Positions 15,680 to 22,129 of a stretch of DNA of 51,311 nt are shown here, one piece after another. The notes beneath the pieces are model-generated. The model searched no databases. It had not been told where the DNA came from and saw nothing but the letters and a program-made list of their open reading frames with translations. Numbering within the stretch: the first letter of the stretch is position 1; each line of letters starts with the position of its first letter. A program made the position numbers and the translations under genes. The stretch comes from a virus. The stretch lies in IMG/VR virus record IMGVR_UViG_3300027861_000004, positions 1-51,311 of that record; one strand, given 5' to 3'.

Positions 15680-16348
15680 CTATGCTGTTTCTGCAATGAC
15701 CGAGCATTTGTACGTAAAACGACCACAACCTGAATTACGCCACTGTCCGAAACCACGGAGTTTTCCATAGTCGAGACATTGCTTTATAAACTTTTCCAGG
15801 TTCTTGTTCAGAAGAAGGATATCAAACTCCATCGTAGCACCGTCCGGGATCGCTTCGCTCCTTGCAAGAGCTATTCGTTCACCTCTCATTGTTTCTGCAC
15901 GTAAAGGACGTTCAATGTAAGTGATATCGTCCGGAGTATAGTCTGCAAAGAACACACGCCTGTCAGTAATAAATACAAGCTGATCGATTGTTTTCTTGAT
16001 AAGATACTGAGTGCATCGGATCTTTTTCAGTTCTTCCTTTGTGTAGATTCCAGCAGCGATAAGAGCTTGGCCGGCATCTTTGAAGAAACCTTTGATCTGA
16101 TAGTCATACATGAACAGCTTATTATCGATCCGAGGGAAATAAGTTGTCTTCTTTTTCATTTCTGCTTCATCGACAATGCCATCATCAATGTCTTGAGACA
16201 GTTTGCCAATTACTCCTGCTTCTTCTGCCTTTTTATCTTCCGGACAATTCTTTGACATATGATCCGTAAAGATGTCTGGGTTTCCGCTTGTTGTGCCTAA
16301 GATAGGCTCAATGAATTTAACCGATACTTTCAATTTTAACGCTGCCAT
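15680..16348 (-). CDS. Phage protein with RAMP-like (Cas7/Csm3-like) features
   Basis: A 222-aa protein. The C-terminus has a glycine-rich loop, GFGQWRNSGCGRF at 199-211, like the G-rich loop of RAMP-superfamily RNA-binding proteins. Upstream, YQIKGFFKDAG (83-93) resembles their GSSLKG/R segment, and RGERIALARSEAIPDGATME (155-174) resembles the strand before the loop. It is a single gene without other cas genes or a CRISPR array. SD is GAAAGGGAATTAGT. It lies between a structured non-coding region and the degenerate purine-rich region. The RAMP link is inference; otherwise it is a conserved phage protein of unknown role. Confidence 0.65.
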   Translation of the reverse strand: MAALKLKVSVKFIEPILGTTSGNPDIFTDHMSKNCPEDKKAEEAGVIGKLSQDIDDGIVDEAEMKKKTTYFPRIDNKLFMYDYQIKGFFKDAGQALIAAGIYTKEELKKIRCTQYLIKKTIDQLVFITDRRVFFADYTPDDITYIERPLRAETMRGERIALARSEAIPDGATMEFDILLLNKNLEKFIKQCLDYGKLRGFGQWRNSGCGRFTYKCSVIAETA

Positions 16349-16490
16349 ACTAATTCCCTTTCAAAAAGTTAATTTAATTTATTATTCAGCTCAAGGCTGG
16401 ACGAGAGTGCCTGCATTCTACGGTCGGACACCTCACCATCATGATTCTCTCTGCCAATCGTCCTGTCCTTGAAAGGTCTGCTTTAATGAA

Positions 16491-16563
16491 CTGTCAAGGT
16501 GGGACTTGAACCCACATCTGGTCATTATACGTTTCACATGCTCTAGGCTTGAGCTACTTGACA
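16491..16563 (-). tRNA. tRNA-like element with aberrant anticodon arm
   Basis: The acceptor stem pairs perfectly over 7 bp (TGTCAAG with CTTGACA, discriminator G, no encoded CCA). The T arm is canonical (GTGGG-TTCAAGT-CCCAC), and the D stem is GCTC/GAGC. The D loop AAGCCTA lacks the usual GG. The 24 bases between D and T arms do not form a normal anticodon stem: the best fold has two mismatches and no U at position 33, so I assign no amino acid. It could be a decayed tRNA, a tRNA mimic, or a domain of a larger RNA. Confidence 0.5.
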
Positions 16564-16641
16564 ACACTACTTTCTGTAAACAATCCACGCATCTGATCCG
16601 CAGTAGTCGCGTTCGGGCTTTAGAGGCCGGATGCTAGAATT

Positions 16642-16669
16642 TTAATAACTTCTCATAATACACCTCCTT
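16642..16669 (-). other. Four-codon ORF (MRSY) with a perfect Shine-Dalgarno
   Basis: AAGGAGGTG (16669-16661), a 9-base match to the 16S anti-SD, is followed by TATT and then ATG AGA AGT TAT TAA (16656-16642). It is the best ribosome site noticed in the window, yet no longer frame follows. It may be a leader peptide or ribosome-stalling site within the non-coding RNA, or a ribosome-binding decoy. Confidence 0.5.
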
Positions 16670-16950
16670 TCCTGTATTAACAATATCGGATAGGTGCTTT
16701 CTGCAAAACACTAACGTCAACAGGGTCATGTGGAAACATCACATTGTCAAGCCCCTAGCTATGGCCAGTACCACTATCCATGAGGTCCAAGAGTCCTTCT
16801 TGCACTCTCGCTTATACGTAACCCCATTCTTCTACTTAATCCGTAATTGATGACTCACTGAACAGGGAACGCAGGGTACTCGCTTGTCCCGGGGTGCAAG
16901 CCAGCCATGTCGATGTGTCTCAGCCTTGAGCCATTGTCATACGTCTTAAG

Positions 16951-17910
16951 CTATCCGAATATCTTGTCAATGATGCTTGTCACATACATTGAATCTATCT
17001 TAAAGTCTGGGTCTTTCTCCAGCCTGTCCTTGCAATAAGTAATTATCTGATTGAAGTAGGCCGCATCAACACCCGTAAGCTGATCCTGCAGTACAGTGAG
17101 GTCAGTAAGGTCCAGGTCAGACAACTGCATACACATCTTGAGTATCTGTCCGGCATTGATATACCAACCTCGTTTGATAAACTTTCGCATCCTGATTATT
17201 GAGCATAACGGATACAAAGATCCTGTGTACTGCAGGTTCTTAGTCACAAGACTTTCAAGGGCTGCTGCATTAAGTACAAGTTTACCAGTTCCGTGAATTT
17301 TAGGGTTTGTTTCTGGCAACCAGTAATTCGTACAATGCACGTAGTCATAGTTCTTATGAACTTCTTCAGGACTGCCGTAGAACCTGATGACGATCTGAAC
17401 GCTATTGCTCAAGGTTATAGCGTTTGATGATAAGAAGATAGGACGATAGTTTTCGCCTTTTTCTTTTAGCATCTCTGCGACAGGTTGTTCGTCTGCTTTA
17501 TCGATAGTCTTGACAAGATCGTCAACGTATGTTGCACCTTGACTTTCTTCAACCTGTTCAAAGTATCTGTATCCACCAGCTTCAGACTCACTAACGACAC
17601 CCTTAGATTTGATATAAATATCAACTCTTTTGGTTTTAGTGTCGAATCTTGCCAGTGGCTTAATCTCAGTTTTAGGATGAAGCCTGTTAAATTCATTGCA
17701 GTAGTAATGTGCTACTGCCCTTGCAGTCTCTATGTTAGTGACATAATAATCATAGTCATTAACCTTTTGAGTCTCAAGCAAAGACGTTATAGCACCGCCT
17801 GTGACGAAAGAGTTTTTACGCATCAGTTCTCTTACGCTTTCGTCTTTGATTGACTGTATGAACTCATTATGTTTTCTTTGTAATGTCCTGCACGTTATCC
17901 TTCTGTTCAT
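16951..17910 (-). CDS. Nucleotidyltransferase-fold (Pol-beta-like) phage protein
   Basis: 319 aa from ATG 17910, which follows AAGGAACGTGAAA; a GTG two codons earlier is possible. The N-terminus has the signature of Pol-beta-type nucleotidyltransferases: FVTGGAITSLL (Gly38-Gly39), NDYDYYV (Asp52, Asp54) and RVDIYI (Asp97), the three metal-binding acids. The C-terminal half (NYDYVHCTNYW, LYPLCSIIRMRKFIKRGW, LQDQLTGVDAAYF) is a helical region I have seen only in phage proteins of unknown role. It lies directly upstream of the tRNA-like and structured RNA, so an RNA end-modifying role is plausible but unproven. Confidence 0.7.
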   Translation of the reverse strand: MNRRITCRTLQRKHNEFIQSIKDESVRELMRKNSFVTGGAITSLLETQKVNDYDYYVTNIETARAVAHYYCNEFNRLHPKTEIKPLARFDTKTKRVDIYIKSKGVVSESEAGGYRYFEQVEESQGATYVDDLVKTIDKADEQPVAEMLKEKGENYRPIFLSSNAITLSNSVQIVIRFYGSPEEVHKNYDYVHCTNYWLPETNPKIHGTGKLVLNAAALESLVTKNLQYTGSLYPLCSIIRMRKFIKRGWYINAGQILKMCMQLSDLDLTDLTVLQDQLTGVDAAYFNQIITYCKDRLEKDPDFKIDSMYVTSIIDKIFG

Positions 17911-18130
17911 TTTCACGTTCCTTTTTTAAGAAATATCTAATAGCATTTAATTGTTTATCATACTCTTCATCGCTTAATGTTCTGCATTTTGTTTCTTTGG
18001 CCTGAGTACCTTTGTGTCTGTCTTTAATGCATACAAGGCATAGTCTGTCTCCGTGTGATCTCATGCCAAACCAAAACCATAATTGACCATCATACCAAAT
18101 CAACTCAGGATTTCTTTTCAGGAATAACAT
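17867..18130 (-). CDS. Hypothetical protein
   Basis: 87 aa from ATG 18130 (MLFLKRNPEL), chosen because AAGGAGAGAAAGT precedes it. Features are WYDGQLWFWFGMRSHGDR, CLVCIKDRH and a charged helical C-terminus. Overlaps the upstream gene by 26 bp and the nucleotidyltransferase-like gene by 44 bp. No family recognised. Confidence 0.6.
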   Translation of the reverse strand: MLFLKRNPELIWYDGQLWFWFGMRSHGDRLCLVCIKDRHKGTQAKETKCRTLSDEEYDKQLNAIRYFLKKERENEQKDNVQDITKKT

Positions 18131-18470
18131 ACTTTCTCTCCTTGCACCATTTTCTGACATTTAGATTCATCTGATTTTGTGCTGCTGGTCCTCTATGATT
18201 TATAATCTTTACTATGGAAAGTAACTGAGTTATCATTTTATTCCCATATGTAGCAAGAGTAGCTTTCTTTGCTTGTAATTGTAATTCATCGTTAATGAGG
18301 TCGCAAAGAGCAATCGATATGATACATTCTTTTATTATTTCAGGAATATCATCATAACCCCCAAGTATAGCTCTTTCTACAAGAAGGTCACGTCCATAAT
18401 TCCTACCTGCCGGCATTAGATTATCTAACCATATAGCAACCCAAGTCTCATCTTCTTTAGATATTTTCAT
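18105..18470 (-). CDS. Hypothetical helical protein
   Basis: A 121-aa, mostly helical protein (PEIIKECIISIALCDLINDE) with a basic C-terminus. SD GGAATAAA. It is the first gene after the polypyrimidine-loop hairpin at 18490-18555 and overlaps the next gene. No family recognised. Confidence 0.6.
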   Translation of the reverse strand: MKISKEDETWVAIWLDNLMPAGRNYGRDLLVERAILGGYDDIPEIIKECIISIALCDLINDELQLQAKKATLATYGNKMITQLLSIVKIINHRGPAAQNQMNLNVRKWCKERKYVIPEKKS

Positions 18471-18489
18471 TTTATTCCAATCAAGAAAG

Positions 18490-18555
18490 ATTCCGGCAGT
18501 GAGTCTGAGGCAGGAGGAGGAGGGAGGAGGAGAAACCCCAGTCCACTACCGGAAT
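18490..18555 (-). terminator. Hairpin with CCUCC-rich loop
   Basis: Arms 18490-18501 and 18544-18555 pair over 12 bp (ATTCCGG-Y-AGTG type, one G-U). The 42-base loop on the minus strand contains CTCCTCCTCCCTCCTCCT, repeated copies of the 16S anti-SD core CCTCC. A short T-rich stretch (CTTTCTTG) follows the stem, so termination would be weak. It lies just upstream of the 18105-18470 gene. Confidence 0.55.
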
Positions 18556-18560
18556 ATAGT

Positions 18561-18749
18561 TTATTTTATTTCAAATTCTATCTTTTCTATTGTGTTCTCC
18601 AAAACAAAATCAGATATTACTTCGAAATCATCTTTTTCTAATTGAATCAGAGAACGTCCAGCAGGCTTACATAGATGTGCTACTACTTTGCCTTTTTGCT
18701 CTGTCTTAGTGAGCTTAACGGTTGTCCCGATATCTGGTTTATGATTCAT
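18561..18749 (-). CDS. Hypothetical small protein
   Basis: A 62-aa protein (MNHKPDIGTTVKLTKTEQKG) with a beta-rich layout that could be a small SH3-like barrel: VKLTKTEQKGKVV followed by SLIQLEKDDFEVI. It starts on a TGATG overlap with the macro-like gene. No family recognised. Confidence 0.6.
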   Translation of the reverse strand: MNHKPDIGTTVKLTKTEQKGKVVAHLCKPAGRSLIQLEKDDFEVISDFVLENTIEKIEFEIK

Positions 18750-19450
18750 CAGTTTGCCTCACTTGGTATAAATACATGCTCAGTAGCATGTGGACTGTAG
18801 TTATTCCATTCCTGACAGGATTTCAGATGGTCAAGAATCAATTCTTTCAGCTTATCTTCAACCCATTCCTGACCAATCATCCAGTCAAGGTATTTCCAAT
18901 CCTTGTGAACGGTGATAATATCACGTATCTCAATCCCTTTATATTTGCCAACAGTCATCCGTGTGTTGCTTGGAGTCTTAGGCTCAAGTCCTGCAGGCAA
19001 CAACCAAAAGAAAACATTCGGTGGCACCTGCAGGCTCAAAAGGAGTGAGTAAACTACTTCGTATTTCAACCGACCATTACCTATGCCGGGAAAATTCACA
19101 TTATAAGTACAATCCGGAGTCTTACGTGCTCTCTTAAAGAGCATGTGACATGAATATTTAATCAAGTCCAGATCAGCATCATCTTTAAAGAAATGCTTTA
19201 CTTGGAAAGCTCCAACTCTTTCAGCAGTAATAAACGTACCATACTGCTCGCCCATACGACCTATTATCTGCCCAAACTTCGCATCGATTCCAGGCATGAA
19301 GTCTCTAAGTTGTTTGGCAGCACCCCTACCCATCACCAATGCTCCATTTTTCTTAAGGAACGAATTGGTAGTTATCAGTGTGTAGGTTGACGGATTATTA
19401 AACTCACGCCATATATTTCCGTTTTTGACAAACTCACATACATCAGACAT
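18749..19450 (-). CDS. Macro-domain-like protein fused to a DUF3820-like domain
   Basis: 233 aa from ATG 19450 (MSDVCEFVKNG), preceded by GGGAGTGTTTATT; the upstream ATG lies in the terminator. The N-terminal domain looks like phage macro domains: GNIWREF, LVMGRGAAKQLRD, a YGTFITAE strand and NVNFPGIGNGRLKYE. Macro domains bind or cleave ADP-ribose groups. The C-terminal 60 residues (MTVGKYKGIEIRDIITVHKD, WKYLDWMIGQEW) match the DUF3820-like GKYKG...YLxW pattern. The fusion may act in ADP-ribose turnover during infection, possibly against NAD-based defence; that role is inference. Confidence 0.7.
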   Translation of the reverse strand: MSDVCEFVKNGNIWREFNNPSTYTLITTNSFLKKNGALVMGRGAAKQLRDFMPGIDAKFGQIIGRMGEQYGTFITAERVGAFQVKHFFKDDADLDLIKYSCHMLFKRARKTPDCTYNVNFPGIGNGRLKYEVVYSLLLSLQVPPNVFFWLLPAGLEPKTPSNTRMTVGKYKGIEIRDIITVHKDWKYLDWMIGQEWVEDKLKELILDHLKSCQEWNNYSPHATEHVFIPSEAN

Positions 19451-19484
19451 AATAAACACTCCCATATTTAAAAGTAATATAATA

Positions 19485-19524
19485 GAAAAACACCTGCAAC
19501 GCAAGTGCCTGCAGGTGTTTTTTT
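19485..19524. terminator. Bidirectional intrinsic terminator
   Basis: AACACCTGCA (19489-19498) pairs perfectly with TGCAGGTGTT (19510-19519) around 11 bases. T runs follow on both strands (minus TTTTT, plus TTTTTTTATT). It separates the macro-like gene from the 145-aa gene. Confidence 0.85.
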
Positions 19525-19530
19525 ATTGAA

Positions 19531-19968
19531 TCAGACGTACCATTCTTTGTCAAGATAGCCAACTTCCATCTCAAGTGTGCTGATAATCTCGAAAGACGCA
19601 TCTTCATAATCATCAGACCCAGGAAGAGGTGATACTACCATAAGACCCTCAATTCCGCCCTCTACATGGGCTATTCTGTGGACAGCATCGCCATCCATGT
19701 ATCCGTAGGCCTCAACGGTCGCTTGGCTTATAGCCAGTGGTATTGCGTCCTTAGCATAGCCTATTCCGTTAAAGAACTCAGTGCATAGCTGGATAGCTTT
19801 AGTACGTTTCTTAGTCCGGAAGAAATTTCCTTTACCAAAGAACAAATCGTCTGCTGTCATTGTCAGTTTAGTTGACACAAGCTCAACGTAGGATCTGTCA
19901 GGCATCATTAGTTCGAGCCATTCTGAATTAAAGTATGGCATTACATATGGTTTCTCTGTAGTTATCAT
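19531..19968 (-). CDS. Hypothetical protein
   Basis: A 145-aa acidic protein (MITTEKPYVMPYFNSEWLEL) with a central KGNFFRTKKRTKAIQL segment and an acidic C-terminus. SD CAGGAGTGTATA. It is flanked by terminators on both sides and so appears to be a single-gene unit. No family recognised. Confidence 0.65.
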   Translation of the reverse strand: MITTEKPYVMPYFNSEWLELMMPDRSYVELVSTKLTMTADDLFFGKGNFFRTKKRTKAIQLCTEFFNGIGYAKDAIPLAISQATVEAYGYMDGDAVHRIAHVEGGIEGLMVVSPLPGSDDYEDASFEIISTLEMEVGYLDKEWYV

Positions 19969-19999
19969 TATACACTCCTGAATAATAGTTAATAATTAG

Positions 20000-20033
20000 A
20001 AAGGGCTGCCTGTTGCGAGGCAGACAACCCTTT
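20000..20033 (-). terminator. Terminator-like hairpin before the 145-aa gene
   Basis: AAAGGG and an inner CTGCC pair with GGCAG and CCCTTT (small bulge), followed by TTTCTAATTATT on the minus strand. It lies 7 bases after the DUF4326 stop. Confidence 0.7.
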
Positions 20034-20042
20034 CAGTGAGAG

Positions 20043-20711
20043 CTAGCTAACGCTCTTTAGTAGCTCGAGCTTACCCTCTTCGGCAAGTTTGTTGTAGCAC
20101 TTCTGTGCAGCTTCAGCGAGTACGTCACCGTGACAAGGTAACGGAGCACACCAGCAACCAAGCACCTTGCCATGCAGGTCTGCAACACGCGGAACCATCT
20201 TGTCCGGATGTTTCTCTATCATCTGGTACAGCCATTCTCTGTACTTCTGAATAGATTCGATACGTGACTGCAGGCTTTTATCACCGTCCTTAACAGTGAA
20301 CTGATTACCCCAGTTCGCACCATGATTCCCACGTCCGATGTAAACATCAAACCTGTGATTAGAACGATGCACGACCTTTGCTCTGATATTCAGAACACGT
20401 CTTGCCTCAATCACTGAGTTGTTGCGAGCGATTGCTTCAGCACGTTTGTCTGCCATAGCATCTTTACGTGTTGGACGGTCATCGCCAGGTAATCCTGTAT
20501 CTTCAGCGACTTCTTCTTTACGCTCAGTTTCTGCGACCTTGTACGCTTCAGCAGCAGCCTCAGCTTTCTTCAGGTCATCGAACTCGATAAACTCCAAGCT
20601 CATGCTCATACAACGTCTGATTTCTTTTGAATCGCCTTTGACACGATACACCATCGCAACTTTACCGAAACAAAACACAACTGCCACTGTATTATCCTTA
20701 AGATTCTTCAT
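20043..20711 (-). CDS. DUF4326 protein with N-terminal extension
   Basis: A 222-aa protein. The C-terminal 110 residues are DUF4326: FDVYIGRGNHGANWGNQF, then SIQKYREWLYQMI and LHGKVLGCWCAPLPCHGD. The conserved Cys and His residues (CWC...CHGD) are intact. The first 90 residues are an extension rich in Glu and Ala with a TGLPGDDRPTRKDAM linker. DUF4326 occurs widely in phages and has no firm function. It is preceded by a terminator, so it may have its own promoter. Confidence 0.85.
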   Translation of the reverse strand: MKNLKDNTVAVVFCFGKVAMVYRVKGDSKEIRRCMSMSLEFIEFDDLKKAEAAAEAYKVAETERKEEVAEDTGLPGDDRPTRKDAMADKRAEAIARNNSVIEARRVLNIRAKVVHRSNHRFDVYIGRGNHGANWGNQFTVKDGDKSLQSRIESIQKYREWLYQMIEKHPDKMVPRVADLHGKVLGCWCAPLPCHGDVLAEAAQKCYNKLAEEGKLELLKSVS

Positions 20712-20768
20712 TGTGCCCTACTTTCTGCTCATTTGAGCAATTTAAAAAAAAATAATATATTTGAGAGT

Positions 20769-20803
20769 AAAAACTCCCTACGTGAAACGTTGGGGGGGTT
20801 TTT
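20769..20803. terminator. Terminator upstream of DUF4326
   Basis: An imperfect stem AAAAACTCCC with GGGGGGGTTTTT (G-U allowed), an inner ACG/CGT and a small loop. It has T runs on both strands, so it could act in both directions. Confidence 0.7.
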
Positions 20804-20851
20804 GCGTAAACTTACAAACACAACACAACATACAAAACATAAATGCTTTAT

Positions 20852-21037
20852 TCAGATGTTTATTTTCATTATACTCTTCTGAACCAATATCTTTGTCTTC
20901 TGCAAGTTTTTCTCTGCTCTGTATGCATATATCAGCAGTTTATTGCTAATGTTATTAGGTATCTGCCAGTCATGCTTACGGAGATATCTCTTTGCTCTGA
21001 CTCTTATCTTGCAGTCATGTTCTATTTTGACTCGCAT
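20852..21037 (-). CDS. Small basic hypothetical protein
   Basis: A 61-aa protein rich in Lys and Arg (KIRVRAKRYLRKHDW, then AEKNLQKTKI). GAAAGGAACAGGCA precedes ATG 21037, the genome's usual ribosome site, which is the main reason to accept it. Basic character suggests nucleic-acid binding. No family recognised. Confidence 0.55.
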   Translation of the reverse strand: MRVKIEHDCKIRVRAKRYLRKHDWQIPNNISNKLLIYAYRAEKNLQKTKILVQKSIMKINI

Positions 21038-21073
21038 TGCCTGTTCCTTTCTGAGTATGAAGCCATAGTCCGG

Positions 21074-21151
21074 TTAATCTTCCTTGTGAGGCCAAAGTAT
21101 GTTTATACCTGCATACAGTCCAGCCCATATCGCTGATAATAGTCGTTTCAT
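21074..21151 (-). CDS. Micro-protein, single membrane helix
   Basis: A 25-aa ORF: MKRLLSAIWAGLYAGINILW and then PHKED. It has a basic start, one hydrophobic helix and a charged end, and GGAGATATAGG precedes the ATG. It fills the gap between the 79-aa and 61-aa genes. It could be a membrane micro-protein; small size keeps the confidence moderate. Confidence 0.45.
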   Translation of the reverse strand: MKRLLSAIWAGLYAGINILWPHKED

Positions 21152-21163
21152 CCTATATCTCCA

Positions 21164-21403
21164 TTAAAAATCACATTCATTGTCCCAAGAGCCATTCTTA
21201 GGCTTAACAGTCAACAAGCCCAGGATCGCATCCTGTTTGGCTATAATCACCTCAAGGCTTGCTATGGCATCCTCAAACTGTTTAACTCCAATCGTCACCT
21301 TATCAGCATGACGTTTAGCGTTACCCAAGCATGACTTAGCATTCTTGATTGCTGTCTGCGATTTCTTTGCTGCTTTCTTGATTGCTTTCTGATTCACATG
21401 CAT
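21164..21403 (-). CDS. Small coiled-coil protein
   Basis: A 79-aa protein, Lys- and Ala-rich at the start (QKAIKKAAKKSQTAIKNAK), then a heptad-like helix (VKQFEDAIASLEVIIAKQDA). SD AAAGGAGTTGTATT. No family recognised. Confidence 0.65.
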   Translation of the reverse strand: MHVNQKAIKKAAKKSQTAIKNAKSCLGNAKRHADKVTIGVKQFEDAIASLEVIIAKQDAILGLLTVKPKNGSWDNECDF

Positions 21404-21435
21404 AATACAACTCCTTTAAATTAACAATTAACATT

Positions 21436-21666
21436 TTATTCCAGAATAAGGTCTTCTATCAGCTGCCAGAAATGCACATCTATATCATAGCCAGAATAAG
21501 CCTCGACTAGCTTTGCGATGGCACGTACTGACGTTGCTCTTGTTATCTGATTCGCTAGACTAGTCAAATCAGATATCTTCAGCTCGTATCCAACTTCGCC
21601 ACACCCATCAATATCTTCTTCAATGGTCTCAATCATACATTCTTTCATTACATCCAATACCAACAT
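21436..21666 (-). CDS. Hypothetical acidic protein
   Basis: 76 aa from ATG 21666, which follows AAAGGTGTGTGTATT; the ATG at 21684 has no ribosome site. The protein is acidic and helical (TIEEDIDGCGEVGYELKI, VHFWQLIEDLI). It lies directly after a hairpin (21702-21741). No family recognised. Confidence 0.6.
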   Translation of the reverse strand: MLVLDVMKECMIETIEEDIDGCGEVGYELKISDLTSLANQITRATSVRAIAKLVEAYSGYDIDVHFWQLIEDLILE

Positions 21667-21701
21667 AATACACACACCTTTCATAAAACATTATAATTAA
21701 A

Positions 21702-21741
21702 GAGCTACTTGCCCTACATAGCGTAGCGGGGCAAGTAACTC
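21702..21741 (-). terminator. Hairpin heading the 76-aa gene
   Basis: GAG..TACTTGCCC pairs with GGGCAAGTAGCTC around CGCTACGCTATGTA, in which GCTACGC can pair further. It is followed by CTTTAATT, a weak T tract. It resembles the hairpins at 22130 and 22494. Confidence 0.6.
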
Positions 21742-21751
21742 AACAGACACG

Positions 21752-21952
21752 CTAGTAACCAAGGATCTTACATCCATTGCCATCGTGGTCACATTCACCG
21801 TCACATGTCTCACAATATGGATACATGTCATCTTCACACGTATCGTCCGGTTCAAAGGGATATTCAGACGCATCACGCCATCCAAACCATCGTTTGACCT
21901 TATTCCATGCATTACCGATACTATACAGTCCATCAATTAGCCAAGGTTTCAT
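21752..21952 (-). CDS. Small Cys-rich protein
   Basis: A 66-aa protein: a Trp-rich N-terminal half (NAWNKVKRWFGWRD) and a C-terminal Cys cluster (CETCDGECDHDGNGC) that could bind a metal. SD AAGGAGTATTGT. The ATG overlaps the previous stop as ATGA. No family recognised. Confidence 0.6.
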   Translation of the reverse strand: MKPWLIDGLYSIGNAWNKVKRWFGWRDASEYPFEPDDTCEDDMYPYCETCDGECDHDGNGCKILGY

Positions 21953-22095
21953 GATACAATACTCCTTACAGTCTTAACACGTCTTGATTCAAGCCCACGT
22001 ACTACAGGCTTACGGTCAAGGTAATCATGATACATAGCCAGACACACTCCGGCTATAAAGCTGATACCAAGATACAACAATACTAGTTTAATCAT
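21949..22095 (-). CDS. Small single-pass membrane protein
   Basis: A 48-aa ORF: MIKLVLLYLGISFIAGVCLA as a membrane helix, then a basic tail (RKPVVRGLESRRVKTVR). GAAAGGTGTGTGTT precedes ATG 22095, and it ends on an ATGA overlap with the Cys-rich gene. Likely real; function unknown. Confidence 0.6.
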   Translation of the reverse strand: MIKLVLLYLGISFIAGVCLAMYHDYLDRKPVVRGLESRRVKTVRSIVS

Positions 22096-22129
22096 AACAC
22101 ACACCTTTCAAGTAACAATTAACATTAAA

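Larger units (their letters stand above)
16349..16950 (-). ncRNA. Candidate structured non-coding RNA region with tRNA-like element
   Basis: 602 bases without a minus-strand ORF over 60 codons. It is balanced in base composition, unlike the low-complexity region downstream, and holds several local stems: GGCTTG/CAAGC near 16885, ATGTG/CACAT near 16735, GCATC/GATGC around 16590-16635 and TCAAGG/CCTTGA with GGACGA/TCGTCC around 16390-16475. It also holds a tRNA-like element (16491-16563) and a 4-codon ORF with an ideal SD. Large phage RNAs such as GOLLD and ROOL have similar length and sit near tRNAs, but I cannot show membership. Some of the region may simply be spacer. Confidence 0.5.

Noticed and set aside
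16491-16563. Naming the tRNA-like element tRNA-Phe or tRNA-Tyr
   Set aside because: GAA and GTA both occur near the expected place, but neither sits in a seven-base loop with U33 on a paired stem.
21697-21936. Minus-strand 79-codon ORF
   Set aside because: It overlaps the 66-aa Cys-rich gene, which has a better SD and an ATGA coupling; composition is Val/Met-rich as in shadow frames.
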